NCBI GenBank assembly: GCA_037128595.1
Contig: JBAXWB010000028.1
Span: 1-61,453, forward strand
Source: a bacterium
Lineage (GTDB): Bacteria; Verrucomicrobiota; Kiritimatiellia; CAIKKV01; CAITUY01
Reading direction: 5' to 3'
Length of the DNA: 61,453 bases
Under the pieces are notes generated by a model. It was not told the DNA's origin, searched no databases, and saw only the letters and a list, made by a program, of their open reading frames with translations. Shown in pieces: positions 1 to 9,500 of the stretch. Within the stretch, counting starts at the first letter, position 1. Each line of letters begins with the position of its first letter. The position numbers and the translations under genes are program-made.

Positions 1-2899
1 CGATCTCGCGGGTGGCCTCCTTGTCCTTGGCGGCACCCGTTTGTTGTTCGGCTTGCTGGGCGGTCTGGCTGGCCTGTTCTGCTTTCTGGCCAGCAAGCTG
101 GTCTGCCTGCTTCGCCAGCTCGGCGGCTTCCCGCGCCTGCTGTGCGGCCTTTTGCGCGGCCGCTTTGGCTGCCGCCTCGTTCGCGTTGGGTTGACTGGTC
201 TTCGGCGATCCGGCTTTCAGGCCGGCCGCGCGGGCGGCCAATTCCTGTGCGGGATCAGGTTTGGTCGTATCCTGCGGGACGTCGGCCGCCTTGGCCAGGG
301 TGTCGGCTTTCTGATGAAGGGCCGAGGCGATCCGGGACTGGGTTTCAATGGCCGGCTCTTTTTTGCCGGACTCCAGGTCGCGGGCAGCCTGTCGCATGGC
401 TTCGTTCTGGGCGGTGGCCAGGGGCTCGGTCCGGGCCTGTTCTGCCAGTTGGTTCTGGCGGGTGGCCAGTGCGTGCCACTGGGTGTCCAGTTTTTGCAAT
501 TGGTCCGATTCCTCTTTGGTCGCGGCGGCCAGTTCAGTTTGCCGATGGGCCAGTTCCAGGGCCTGGACACTGGCTTGCGTGGTGCGATTACTGATGTCGG
601 CGGCAACCTGGCTCACGGAGTCCGGGTTTTCACGGGCCAGCTTGGCGAGCTCATCCGCCACTCGGTCCTGCTCCTTCTGCCACTCCTTTGCGGCGGCGGT
701 TTGGGCGGCAGACATCGCGTTGGTGGCGGGATCGGTCATGGCTTTTTCCATATCCTGCCGGGTTTGGGCGAGCGCCGCCTGTTTCTCCGCCAGCTGGTCC
801 AGTTCCACGGCACGGTGCACGGCCGAGCGGGCCAGTTCATGATCCTTGATGGCCCGTTCCAGGATATTCTGGGAGGTCGCAATTTCGGCGGTGATGTTGC
901 TGTTGATAGCCATCCGTTCCGCCGGCGTATCCACGAGGCGGATCTGGCCGGCCATATTCTCTGCTTTACTGACATGATTTTCAGCCAGGGCGGTCAGATT
1001 GCTGGCAAGGGTCTCAAAGAAGCCCTTGTCGAGATCGGTGGCAATATCCCGTAATGCATTGTCGGTGGCGGCCAGCGTATCCTGCAAGGTGTCAATTTTC
1101 CGGGTGGTGTCATCGGTGAGCGGCTGCTGCAGGGTGCGCGGGTTATTCAGGGCGCGGGCCTGCTCGCTGGCCGAGGCGAGTTTTTGCTGAACCTGTTTAA
1201 GCCCCTGCTGCACGCGCTGTTCCTGGCTGGCCAGCACCTGTTCAGTCCAGGACTCCGCCTGGCTTTCAAGGAGGATGGTGATCACTTCTGAATCTGAAGA
1301 CTGGGGTTTGGCGGAGGCTCCCGACCGGGTATCGCAGGCGCGGAGGCGGAAGGAGAAGCGCTGGACGCCGGTGAACAGGGGATCCTCAAGCATCAGGGTG
1401 GTTTCGCCGTTGATGAGTCGCAGTGAGCCGTTGGTGGTTGAAGCGGGAAAGGCGAGGGGCCGGATCAGGTCGTCGGTTGAACCCGGGAGCGTTAAGACCA
1501 TCGCCAGGGCGGTCAGGCCCAGGTCATCCGTGGCACGGTAGGAAACCGGCAGGCGGGTGGCGCGGTTCAGGTGCAGTTCCTTCTGGAGGGGGCTGGTCAC
1601 CGTAATCACCGGCGGGTTATCCGGGAGGGCCTGGATGGAATGTTCGAAAGGCGAATTGGTCAGGTTGATCTCGTCGGTCAGCCGGAGGGTCCAACCGCCA
1701 TTCAAGCCCTTGGGAAGCGTCAGGGAAAAGTCGTAGAAAACCGTTTTGCCAACCGTGCGTACCGTTCCCGTAATACTGTTGGTGAGGGTCGGGGAGTTGA
1801 TCTGGAGTGCGGCCTGCCGTGCGGGTTTGTTGACCTCGGCGGAGATGGTCACTTCAGTGCCGACGAGGGCCCGGATGGTTCCGGATCCGTCGTGTTCATG
1901 CTTGACGCCCAGACGGGAGTATTCGGGAAAGCGATAACGGATATCCAGGTGCTCGATGACGGGCGGGGTTGCCACCCGGGCCGTGAAGAACCGGGACAAG
2001 GCATCGCCGGCATGGACGCGGTACCGGAAGTCGTTCATCACACTGGGCAGGGTGACGGTAAACCGCCGGCCGGGTTGATTGGTCAAGGGAGGGAGTGCCA
2101 GCATGTCGATGACGCTCTCATGGCCCTGCCGATCCACCTGACGGAGTCGTGCGGAGGTGACGACCGGGTTGGCGGTGCGGAGCGAAACCTGCAGGCTGGA
2201 CCCGGCGGCGATCAGGGTGTCTCCCGGTTCGATCACCAGGTCCATGGCCTGGACGTTGGGGAGATTCAGGAAAGGAGCAGCGGCCCGCGCCAGCAGGAAG
2301 CCGGTCTGTCGTGGGCGGACCAGGTAGGAGGCGGCCAGCACCCCCAGTACCAGTAGGGCGGCCACCACGAAGGGGATGGCACCGCGGAATGAGATTTCCC
2401 GCCGGGGCTGGATGGTCACCGCTTCGCGTACGGCTTCCGCCGTCAGGGCGGCAATCAAGGTGTCGGATCCGCGGATGGAGGGGAGATCCCGGCTGCTCAG
2501 CAGTTGGACGGCGGAACTGATGCGTTCCTGCAATTCCGGGTGATGCGTCTCGATGAGCCGTGCGATCCCGGCAAGAGTGAAGGCGTGCATCAGGGGGCGG
2601 ATCAGAAACCAGATGGTGGCGCCCACCCAGGTTGAATAGGCCAGACCGGTCATGAGCCAGCGCGGCCAGGGGTCGAGCAGGGTGACGCCGGCGTCCAGCA
2701 GCATGATGAGCAGAAACGCGCCGATGCCGGCGGCACAGGAGGCGCACAGGCCGCGGAGGATCACCAGGCGCCGGGTACGCCGGATAAGCCCGCTGAGCGC
2801 CGTGACAATCTCGGCGGGCAGCGCAGGGGGCGGGATCTCCTGAATTTTGGTAGGGCGAGGCGTCCCGGCCGGGCCGTCTTGGGAAGAAAATAGGTTCAT
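1..2899 (-). CDS. DUF4175-like large membrane protein, C-terminus beyond window
   Basis: An open frame starts at ATG 2899 and runs off the left edge without a stop (966 codons seen). Its start overlaps the stop of the upstream vWA gene as ATGA, which fixes the start and indicates translational coupling. Residues about 46-75, 81-100 and 175-195 are hydrophobic and look like three membrane helices. They are followed by an extracytoplasmic beta-rich region with proline-rich linkers, and from about residue 540 by a long Ala/Gln/Glu-rich region that should form coiled coil. This layout (N-terminal membrane segments, beta domains, long helical tail) resembles DUF4175-type proteins found with MoxR/vWA operons. 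The function is unknown; a cell-envelope role with the vWA proteins is inference. Confidence 0.8.
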   Translation of the reverse strand, partial: MNLFSSQDGPAGTPRPTKIQEIPPPALPAEIVTALSGLIRRTRRLVILRGLCASCAAGIGAFLLIMLLDAGVTLLDPWPRWLMTGLAYSTWVGATIWFLIRPLMHAFTLAGIARLIETHHPELQERISSAVQLLSSRDLPSIRGSDTLIAALTAEAVREAVTIQPRREISFRGAIPFVVAALLVLGVLAASYLVRPRQTGFLLARAAAPFLNLPNVQAMDLVIEPGDTLIAAGSSLQVSLRTANPVVTSARLRQVDRQGHESVIDMLALPPLTNQPGRRFTVTLPSVMNDFRYRVHAGDALSRFFTARVATPPVIEHLDIRYRFPEYSRLGVKHEHDGSGTIRALVGTEVTISAEVNKPARQAALQINSPTLTNSITGTVRTVGKTVFYDFSLTLPKGLNGGWTLRLTDEINLTNSPFEHSIQALPDNPPVITVTSPLQKELHLNRATRLPVSYRATDDLGLTALAMVLTLPGSTDDLIRPLAFPASTTNGSLRLINGETTLMLEDPLFTGVQRFSFRLRACDTRSGASAKPQSSDSEVITILLESQAESWTEQVLASQEQRVQQGLKQVQQKLASASEQARALNNPRTLQQPLTDDTTRKIDTLQDTLAATDNALRDIATDLDKGFFETLASNLTALAENHVSKAENMAGQIRLVDTPAERMAINSNITAEIATSQNILERAIKDHELARSAVHRAVELDQLAEKQAALAQTRQDMEKAMTDPATNAMSAAQTAAAKEWQKEQDRVADELAKLARENPDSVSQVAADISNRTTQASVQALELAHRQTELAAATKEESDQLQKLDTQWHALATRQNQLAEQARTEPLATAQNEAMRQAARDLESGKKEPAIETQSRIASALHQKADTLAKAADVPQDTTKPDPAQELAARAAGLKAGSPKTSQPNANEAAAKAAAQKAAQQAREAAELAKQADQLAGQKAEQASQTAQQAEQQTGAAKDKEATREI

Positions 2900-5800
2900 C
2901 AGGGCAGTCTCACTTTCTTGCGCAACATCCACTCGGCGGTCAGGAGCGTCAGGATCAGAAGGAACCAGGGCCATGAATTCCAGAGATCCACCTGACGCCG
3001 CTCACGGGTGGTGAGGGTCGCCGGGCCAAGTCGTTTGGCGATGGAATTAAGAGCGGCAGGTTCCAGTACGGCGCCGGCGGTGAGCCCGGCCAAGCTGGTT
3101 AGGAGGCCGCGATCGGCCGAGAGTTCAACGGTTTCGGAGTCAGCGGCGGCCGTGACGGAGAATTCAGCGGATACGGGAGAGGGGCTGGCGGAATTAAGCT
3201 GGCTGATTCCGGCGGTGTCCAATTCGATGCGGTATAGCCCTTCGGGAAGGGCGCCCAACTCGGCGGCATAGATGCCGGGCGAGCTCTCCCGGTAACTCAG
3301 TGTGAAGCGTGTGACCCTCTTGTCACCGGTCCATAAGGTCGCGCCGGGGTTGGCCTTGCTGATGGGCATGAAGTCCGGGGTGGCCAGTCGGGCGGTCACC
3401 CGCACCGGGCTGCCTGCGGGGTAACGGGAACGCGAGGTCCCGATCCGGAGTGTGGAAGACCCCGTGGCGATCCGGTCGGAGGTCGCCCAGCGGAGAATCT
3501 GGCCCCACAACTTGTGGTGATATTGATCCCCTCGTTTGTAGCGGAGGCGCCAGGTCTGGTCGAATCCGAACATCAGGACGGAGCCGAAGCCGGCCTGATG
3601 GCTCACCACGAGGGGGTTGGCCTGTTCGCGCTGTCGTTGTTGCCGGAAGGCTTCGGCATCAGGAATGGAGGCGGGCTGATCATCCCGTTCCGGCGGGAAC
3701 GGGGTGGCATAGGCGAGCACCGTGGCACTGCTTCTGGCCGTGAGGGAGCCATTGCGCCAGTGGAGGCCGGGAAGGCTGTCCCAGGCTTTCAGGTTGGCGG
3801 CCGGGTTGTCATCGAGGTTCATCACCATCGCCTGACGCCCTTCCGCGGTAAGGTTCAGCCGGAACTCCGCTTCCGGTGCGGCCAGAAGCGGGCGGATGGC
3901 CGGCTTGAAGGTGACGGGCAGGAGTTCCGCCAGGGGGGTGCCCGTATAGGCCTGGGGCATATACCGGCTCCCGGCGATCACGATCAGTGAGCCGCCCCGG
4001 TTGAGGACATAGTGCTGCAGGTGGCGCAGGTTCGACGGGCCGAGCTCATCCGGGGCCACATCCCCCAGGATGATCACGTCGAATTTCATCCATTCCGCCT
4101 CATTGGCCGGCAGGAGGGTCGCTTCACATTCCGAGGGGTCTGCCGCAACGGAGGCGGGACGGGGGGGCCGGCCGGTGATCCCGTCGATCTGGTCCGGATG
4201 AAGCAGCAGGTACTGGAGGCGCACGTTCTTGTCCCGTTGCATGAACAGGTTTTTAAGAAAACGGAATTCCCACCGCGGGGTGCCATCGATCAGGAGCACG
4301 TTCATGGAATCGCTTTCAACGCGTACCGGAATGCTGAACACGTTGTTGCTGAAATCCACTTCGGAGGCAAAGGAGGCGGCTTTGACGGAATAGGCGTGCA
4401 GGCCGTTGGTTTTGGGAAGATCGGAAAGCAGGAGCTGCTGCCGGAAGGCGCCGTCGGTTGGCGTCACGGTGTTGGAGGCGACCGGGATGGCGCCATCGAA
4501 GAGGGTGACCGTCACGTTGGAGCCGGACAGACCGTCCAGTTTCAAATCCACTGCGAAGGAGACGCGTTCGTTGGTGCTGACGGATTCGGGCGCGGTTACG
4601 GTGGCGATGGCGGCGTCGGTGGGGGGCGTGCGGTTTCCGCCCATGACAACGGGGAAGATGGGAATCCGTTGTGTGCCGAAGGTGCGGGCGATGGACTCGA
4701 CCGAGCTGGCGGTATTGTGCCGGCCATCAGAGAGGAGAATCACTCCGGCGGTTTGTTCCGGGGTGAGGGTTTCGGAAATTTTACTCAGGGCTCCAGCCAG
4801 GTCCGTGCTCGGAAGTTGCCGGGGGGCCGGGGCGACCTGGGGGCCGGCCCCGGATGTCTTGAACAGGGTACGGGGTTTTACTTCGGTGGGGAAGGCCCCG
4901 AAGGAATAGACCTGAGTCCCATAGTCTGCGTCCAGCTGTTCCAGAATTCCGGGGGTGGCGTGCGAGGACAGGAGGCGCTCCGCCAGCTCACTCCGGCGCA
5001 GGGTGGCCACCTGGTCAATGGCCTTCCGGTCTGATTCCGACAAGGTCTGGTAGAAGCTCCGGTCCACCTCATCGCCGATGGGGCGTAACCGTCCTTCCGC
5101 CCCGGCCAGGAACGTGGCCGTTTTCCGGAGGGCATCTCGCATCGTTATGGAGTCGGCGGGAGTGGGGGGAACGTTGTCCCAGGCATCAATCTGTTTGATC
5201 GCAAGGTCCAGAGGCTGGGTGGCTTCGGCGGTCAGTTGGGATCTGAAGCGCTTCAGATCGCTGATTTGAGTGCTGGCGGCCTTCTGGAGGAACGGGGCGG
5301 CGGCCGCGGTGTCCAGGGTTTGAGAGGCTTCCTCGAGGGAGGCCCCGATCTGCTTGAGGGCTTTCCGCTGGGCGGGACCCTGCTGTTTTAATTGACGGGA
5401 CCGCAGCTCGGGCGTGGCTTCGGACAGGGCATTGAGCCAGTCAGTCCGGGCCAGAAGGGTCTGGCTGATTTCGCCCAGACGGCTGGCGATCAGATCCAGT
5501 TGGCAGGTGCGGCGGGCGGCAGGGAGTTGCAGACTCTCGGACAGGCGCAGTTTTTCAGCGGCCGACAGGTTGTTGTCGGGGACCTGCATGGAGGCGCTCA
5601 CATCCAGCAGCACCACGACGTGGCGCTGGATGTGACGGACTGCGTTGAACACGACCACGGGTTGGCAGAGGATGAGCAGGACGGCCAGGATCGACGAGAC
5701 CCGCAGGACCGTCAGGGTTCTCCCGGCACGGGGAGAGACGATATTCCGTTCCAAACGGGCGAGTGCCATGACGCCTTCGATCAGGAAGGCGCCAGGCAGC

Positions 5801-6024
5801 AGGATCGGCCAGAGGCGCCAGGAGGTCGAAAAGACGATGGCATGCTGGGCCACTCCGGCAGCGGCGAAGAGCGTCAGGAATCCGATCACCGATCTGCCGG
5901 TGAAGCCCAGCCACTTCCATTGCCCCGTCAGCCCGCGGCTCCAGATGTGAGAGCGGACCCACCCGGCCAGGAGGAGGCAGGTGAATAGGCTGTAGACGGC
6001 GAGACTGTTAGGGAATTCGATCAT
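2899..6024 (-). CDS. Membrane-anchored vWA / GATase-like domain protein
   Basis: A 1041-residue protein. Four hydrophobic segments lie in the first 130 residues, followed by a vWA domain with the MIDAS motif DVSASM at D141. A long helical insertion of roughly 200 residues precedes the rest of the vWA fold (ILLSDGRHN). The second half has a class-I glutamine amidotransferase-like fold (FDVIILGDVAPDEL... followed by GGSLIVIAGSRY), seen without a clear catalytic Cys, and a last membrane helix close to the C-terminus. The gene overlaps the upstream BatA-like gene by 17 bp (6008-6024) and the downstream gene by the ATGA junction. Homologues sit in MoxR operons of PVC bacteria. A protein-assembly or envelope-quality role is inferred from MoxR/vWA systems in general. 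Confidence 0.85.
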   Translation of the reverse strand: MIEFPNSLAVYSLFTCLLLAGWVRSHIWSRGLTGQWKWLGFTGRSVIGFLTLFAAAGVAQHAIVFSTSWRLWPILLPGAFLIEGVMALARLERNIVSPRAGRTLTVLRVSSILAVLLILCQPVVVFNAVRHIQRHVVVLLDVSASMQVPDNNLSAAEKLRLSESLQLPAARRTCQLDLIASRLGEISQTLLARTDWLNALSEATPELRSRQLKQQGPAQRKALKQIGASLEEASQTLDTAAAAPFLQKAASTQISDLKRFRSQLTAEATQPLDLAIKQIDAWDNVPPTPADSITMRDALRKTATFLAGAEGRLRPIGDEVDRSFYQTLSESDRKAIDQVATLRRSELAERLLSSHATPGILEQLDADYGTQVYSFGAFPTEVKPRTLFKTSGAGPQVAPAPRQLPSTDLAGALSKISETLTPEQTAGVILLSDGRHNTASSVESIARTFGTQRIPIFPVVMGGNRTPPTDAAIATVTAPESVSTNERVSFAVDLKLDGLSGSNVTVTLFDGAIPVASNTVTPTDGAFRQQLLLSDLPKTNGLHAYSVKAASFASEVDFSNNVFSIPVRVESDSMNVLLIDGTPRWEFRFLKNLFMQRDKNVRLQYLLLHPDQIDGITGRPPRPASVAADPSECEATLLPANEAEWMKFDVIILGDVAPDELGPSNLRHLQHYVLNRGGSLIVIAGSRYMPQAYTGTPLAELLPVTFKPAIRPLLAAPEAEFRLNLTAEGRQAMVMNLDDNPAANLKAWDSLPGLHWRNGSLTARSSATVLAYATPFPPERDDQPASIPDAEAFRQQRQREQANPLVVSHQAGFGSVLMFGFDQTWRLRYKRGDQYHHKLWGQILRWATSDRIATGSSTLRIGTSRSRYPAGSPVRVTARLATPDFMPISKANPGATLWTGDKRVTRFTLSYRESSPGIYAAELGALPEGLYRIELDTAGISQLNSASPSPVSAEFSVTAAADSETVELSADRGLLTSLAGLTAGAVLEPAALNSIAKRLGPATLTTRERRQVDLWNSWPWFLLILTLLTAEWMLRKKVRLP

Positions 6025-8275
6025 TGCCTAGTAATTCCGTTAGATGTGATTTCATGGCTTGCACGCTTTCCGCCGGGGATTTCAGAGTGACCGGTTTCGC
6101 CTGATGCAGATGCCGGTGCAGCGTGATCCAGCGGGTCAGCGCGACTTCGGCCAGGAGGGTGAGCAAGGCGCACAGAATCAGGATTTTCCACAATTCCTGC
6201 CCCGGTACCTTCCCCGTGAAGGCGGTGAGGAGTTCCTCCATGGATCCAGGAAGAAACAGGTCGATATGGCTGCGCACGGCGGCGATATCGGCATCGGAGA
6301 GGCCGGTGAGCGTGCTTTCCTCGAGCGGGTTTTTAACCGCTTGATTGATGTTCTGCAAGGCGGGGGCAGCCAGGAAATACACCATCTCATGGACGAGCGG
6401 GACAAAGCACTTGAGCGAGGAGAGGTTGCTGTCGCGGCGATCAAAGGCCATGGGCAGCATCAGGACTTCGCCCTTGCCGAGCGGGTGCTCCAGAAGCCAG
6501 GGGGCACCGGATTCAAGTTTGCCACCGACTCGGATCTCGCTGGACGCAGGATCCAGTGCCAGTTTCCAGTAGCCGGCGATCAGGCCGAGCCGGGCATCGG
6601 ATTGATCCGGTTGTGCCACCAGCTGGACGGCGGGATGGGTGAAGGACTTGAGGTCCAGCTTCAGCGGATCCGGCGGGTAGATGCGTTGCTCGAGCCGGGC
6701 AGGGAGGATGGGCTCGCCGGCGGGGGTCTGCCAGGCGTTGTAGAAAGCCGGTTCAGCCCGGGCGCCCGGTGTCACGAGCAGTCCGCCGCCCGCCTTGACA
6801 AAGGCAGACACCCGGTCGGCTTCGGTGGCCGGCAGGCGTGAAACATCGGCCATGATGATCACACGGTAAGGGCTCAGATCCTTGATCGTCCCGATATCAG
6901 CGGCCTCGACAATCGTGGGCTTAACCAGAAAGGACGATTCCGGGGAACCGGCCCCTTGGCCTGAGGTGGCTTCGCGCGGGGTTAATGCGCTCCGGATGAG
7001 GCTTGCCGTTTTGCGGAAGAAAAAGCGCTCCGTGGAGGCCCCTTCGACCAGGAGGACCGGCAGGCGTTCCAGGACCTGGACCTTCTGTTCGAGCACATTG
7101 TCCGCCGGAAGATCATCTTCCGTCATCAGCCTGGCCTGGACGAGTTGAGGGCCGGGGGCCTCGAATCGATGAGGGAACAGGAACGTCTCGGAGGTCTGAG
7201 GCATCAAGTCCTTCATGATGGGAATGCGTTCGGGCGGTTGGCCGGCCACACTCAATTCCAGAGCGGTAGGGTGGACGGCGACCGTGCCGGAGTTGGCAAT
7301 GCTCACCTCGATTTTCACGGGGCGATCGGTGCCGATGATTGAACGTGACAGTCTGATTTCCGAGACCAGTGCGTTGCGGAACCCTTCCGGTTGAGGCAGG
7401 CGGCGGCAGATGACCCGCGGCGGGGCGGGGAGTTGGGTGAAGTTGGAAGCCAGAAACGCCCAGCGGGCGCTGGACTGGGGATCCCATCCCGTGACCTGGC
7501 CGTCAGTGAAGAGCACGACGGACTTGGTGACATTGGGGCCATCGGCCAGGAGGGAGGCCGCCAGGTTCAGGGCTTCCAGCGCGGCCATGATGCCGCCAGT
7601 GGGTTTGCAGTCCGGGCCGGCCAGGGCGCGCAATAGCTCCTGTCGGTCTGACGTAGGGCGACTGATCAGTGCCCGGGGGACCGGACCGGCCAGGATAATG
7701 GCCAGGGCGTCACCCGGACGGGCCTGCTCGATCAGGAGGCGGGCTTCCTGGATCGCCTGGTTGAAATGGCTTTGTCCGTTGGCGACCAGGGTCATGGAGA
7801 GCGAGGCATCGAGGATGATCACCGTATCGCCTCCGCCGGACGCCGTCATCCAGCGGCGGGCCTGGATCCGCTGTTCCAGGAGAGTGGCCAGCACGGCGAT
7901 GATCAGCAGGACGGCGGCGGTTTTCAGGAGCCGGCCGCGTAGCTTGACATTGGGCCAGATGACGGTGGCGATGCCGGCGCAGAGCACGGCGAGCAGCATA
8001 CCGGGCAGGATGAGGACCCAGGGCACGGCGGACATACTGGGAAGGAACGGGCGCGCCATGGCCAACGCCAGGGCGGTCAGCGCCAGGCAACGTAAGCACA
8101 GGAGAATGCCGTCTTCAATTTTCACCCGGCGACTCCGGGCGGTCATCGAGGCCATCAGGAACTGCATGGCCCCCCACGCGATAGGACGGGGCTTGCTCCG
8201 GTTCATCAGATGAATGAGGATCGGGATGGCGATGGCCGCCAGGCCAAATAAGATTAATGGATTCAGGAATGTCAT
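6008..8275 (-). CDS. BatA-like N-terminal double-TM protein with vWA domain
   Basis: 755 residues from the chosen start. The frame stays open to an ATG at 8389, but the extra 38 residues are translated from a short tandem repeat. MTFLNPLILFGLAAIAIP at 8275 is the typical start of the BatA N-terminal double-transmembrane domain, so 8275 is preferred. There are membrane helices at about 7-27, 57-75, 85-105 and 120-135. A vWA domain with MIDAS motif DASLSM begins at D156. A GATase-like segment (YRVIIMADVSRLP...GGGLLVTPG) and a C-terminal helix follow. The protein is membrane bound, with the vWA domain probably outside the cytoplasm. It is third in the moxR operon. Confidence 0.85.
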   Translation of the reverse strand: MTFLNPLILFGLAAIAIPILIHLMNRSKPRPIAWGAMQFLMASMTARSRRVKIEDGILLCLRCLALTALALAMARPFLPSMSAVPWVLILPGMLLAVLCAGIATVIWPNVKLRGRLLKTAAVLLIIAVLATLLEQRIQARRWMTASGGGDTVIILDASLSMTLVANGQSHFNQAIQEARLLIEQARPGDALAIILAGPVPRALISRPTSDRQELLRALAGPDCKPTGGIMAALEALNLAASLLADGPNVTKSVVLFTDGQVTGWDPQSSARWAFLASNFTQLPAPPRVICRRLPQPEGFRNALVSEIRLSRSIIGTDRPVKIEVSIANSGTVAVHPTALELSVAGQPPERIPIMKDLMPQTSETFLFPHRFEAPGPQLVQARLMTEDDLPADNVLEQKVQVLERLPVLLVEGASTERFFFRKTASLIRSALTPREATSGQGAGSPESSFLVKPTIVEAADIGTIKDLSPYRVIIMADVSRLPATEADRVSAFVKAGGGLLVTPGARAEPAFYNAWQTPAGEPILPARLEQRIYPPDPLKLDLKSFTHPAVQLVAQPDQSDARLGLIAGYWKLALDPASSEIRVGGKLESGAPWLLEHPLGKGEVLMLPMAFDRRDSNLSSLKCFVPLVHEMVYFLAAPALQNINQAVKNPLEESTLTGLSDADIAAVRSHIDLFLPGSMEELLTAFTGKVPGQELWKILILCALLTLLAEVALTRWITLHRHLHQAKPVTLKSPAESVQAMKSHLTELLGNDRIP

Positions 8276-8291
8276 GAAGGCGCCCCCACAC

Positions 8292-8424
8292 AGCGGGCAG
8301 TGGGCAGTGGGCAGTGGGCAGTAAGCAGTGAGCAGTGAGCAGAGGGCAGTGGGCAGGAAGCAAAAAACTGTCTTCTGCCTTCTGTCCACTGCCTACTGCT
8401 CGCTGCCCACTGTCCACTGCTCAC
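8292..8424. repeat. Family G: inverted repeat with 7-base tandem arms
   Basis: The left arm (8292-8361) is a string of GCAGTGG-like heptamers. The right arm (about 8371-8424) is the complementary string (CCACTGC-like), separated by a short A-rich centre, so the whole unit can fold into one long hairpin. It fills the spacer between the DUF58 gene and the BatA-like gene within the operon. Confidence 0.85.
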
Positions 8425-8432
8425 CGGCTTTC

Positions 8433-9392
8433 TCATCGCTTCACCAGGCTCTTCCGGTGTGCCAGATAGCTGGCCAGGGCCAGGTCAAAATCCTGATGGG
8501 TTGAGAAGGGGACATAGTCGATCCGCATCTCGCCGCAGCCTTTTTCGATCCTATTAAGAAAGGATCGGACTTCGCTCAGATAAGCAGAGCGCAGGGACTC
8601 CGGATCGATTTCCAAATGGTTTCCTGATTGCTCCAGATCGCGGAACTGGCTCCAGTGCTTGAACGGGAAGGTCAGTTCTTCATCTGCCATCACATGCATG
8701 AGAATGACCTCGTGCTTGCGGAAGCGGAAGTGATGGAGCGCCTTGAGGAGGTTCTCCGGGTTATCAAACAGGTCGGAGATGATGATCAGGAGGCCGCGGC
8801 GATGGACCCGTTCAGCCACCTCGTGGAAGACCGGGGCGAGAGCCGATTCCTCGCCGGGTTTCGTTTTGAACAGTTCCTCCAGCAGGACACTCATGTGATT
8901 GGTCCGGGTCCGGCAGGGAAGGTAGCGGCGGATCGCCGTGTCAAAGGTCACCAGGCCGACCGCATCCTGCTGATTCAGGAGCAGGCGCACCAGGCTGGCG
9001 GCGAGAAACCGGCCGTACTCGAATTTGCTGAGGGGTTGGCCCTGGTGTTTGGCGGCGTTTTCGCCGCGATAGCCCATGGATCCCGAAGCATCCAGCAGAA
9101 TGGTGGCCCGGAGGTTGGTCTCCTCGATATACTGCTTGATGTAATAGCGGTCGGACTTGGCATAGACTTGCCAGTCGAGATCGCGGAGGTCGTCGCCCGG
9201 CGCATATTCCCGGTGTTCGGCAAATTCGGCCGAATAGCCGCGGTAGGGGCTTTTGTGCCGCCCGGAAATGAATCCCTCCACCGTTTGCCGGGCGAGCAGT
9301 TCAAGCCGGTTGATCTTGGCCATCGCCTCAGGATCCAGTAACTGGAAGTGGGCCGGAACGGAGGTCGAAGGGCTTTGGGGGGCGTCAATCAT
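8433..9392 (-). CDS. DUF58 domain protein with vWA fold
   Basis: 319 residues and cytoplasmic, with no signal peptide or membrane segment. The DUF58 signature YAPGDDLRDLDWQVYAKSD is at about residues 63-81, and a vWA-type MIDAS (DASGSM, D101) follows directly. DUF58 proteins are the usual partners of MoxR ATPases. The gene lies directly after moxR, separated only by an inverted repeat, and before the BatA-like gene. The start at 9392 has only a weak GAG-type ribosome site. Confidence 0.93.
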   Translation of the reverse strand: MIDAPQSPSTSVPAHFQLLDPEAMAKINRLELLARQTVEGFISGRHKSPYRGYSAEFAEHREYAPGDDLRDLDWQVYAKSDRYYIKQYIEETNLRATILLDASGSMGYRGENAAKHQGQPLSKFEYGRFLAASLVRLLLNQQDAVGLVTFDTAIRRYLPCRTRTNHMSVLLEELFKTKPGEESALAPVFHEVAERVHRRGLLIIISDLFDNPENLLKALHHFRFRKHEVILMHVMADEELTFPFKHWSQFRDLEQSGNHLEIDPESLRSAYLSEVRSFLNRIEKGCGEMRIDYVPFSTHQDFDLALASYLAHRKSLVKR

Positions 9393-9400
9393 GTTTCACT

Positions 9401-9500
9401 CTTAATCGTAATCTTAATCATAATCGTAATCATTCTTGGGGGTGGCTATTGTCCAGAGGAATAAAAAGATTAAGATTAAGATTACGATTATGATGGTTAA
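9401..9500. repeat. Family A copy 1: inverted repeat with 6-base tandem arms
   Basis: The left arm (9401-9431) is a run of TAATCN hexamers. The right arm (9468-9500) is a run of GATTAN hexamers. A 36-base centre separates them. The right arm includes the moxR stop codon. The unit lies between moxR and the DUF58 gene. Confidence 0.88.

Noticed and set aside
41-1054. Long plus-strand open frame of 337 codons
   Set aside because: It is antisense to the DUF4175-like gene, is Gly/Leu/Phe/Arg-rich with no domain pattern, and arises from the high-GC, coiled-coil codons of the real gene.
4012-5034. Plus-strand open frame of 340 codons
   Set aside because: It is antisense to the vWA/GATase-like gene, has a Gly/His/Gln-rich non-protein composition and no ribosome site.
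8292-8424. Possible CRISPR array
   Set aside because: The unit is only seven bases without spacers, and the second half is the inverse complement of the first; no cas genes are present.
8628-9341. Plus-strand open frame of 237 codons
   Set aside because: It is antisense to the clear DUF58 gene and shows no motif.
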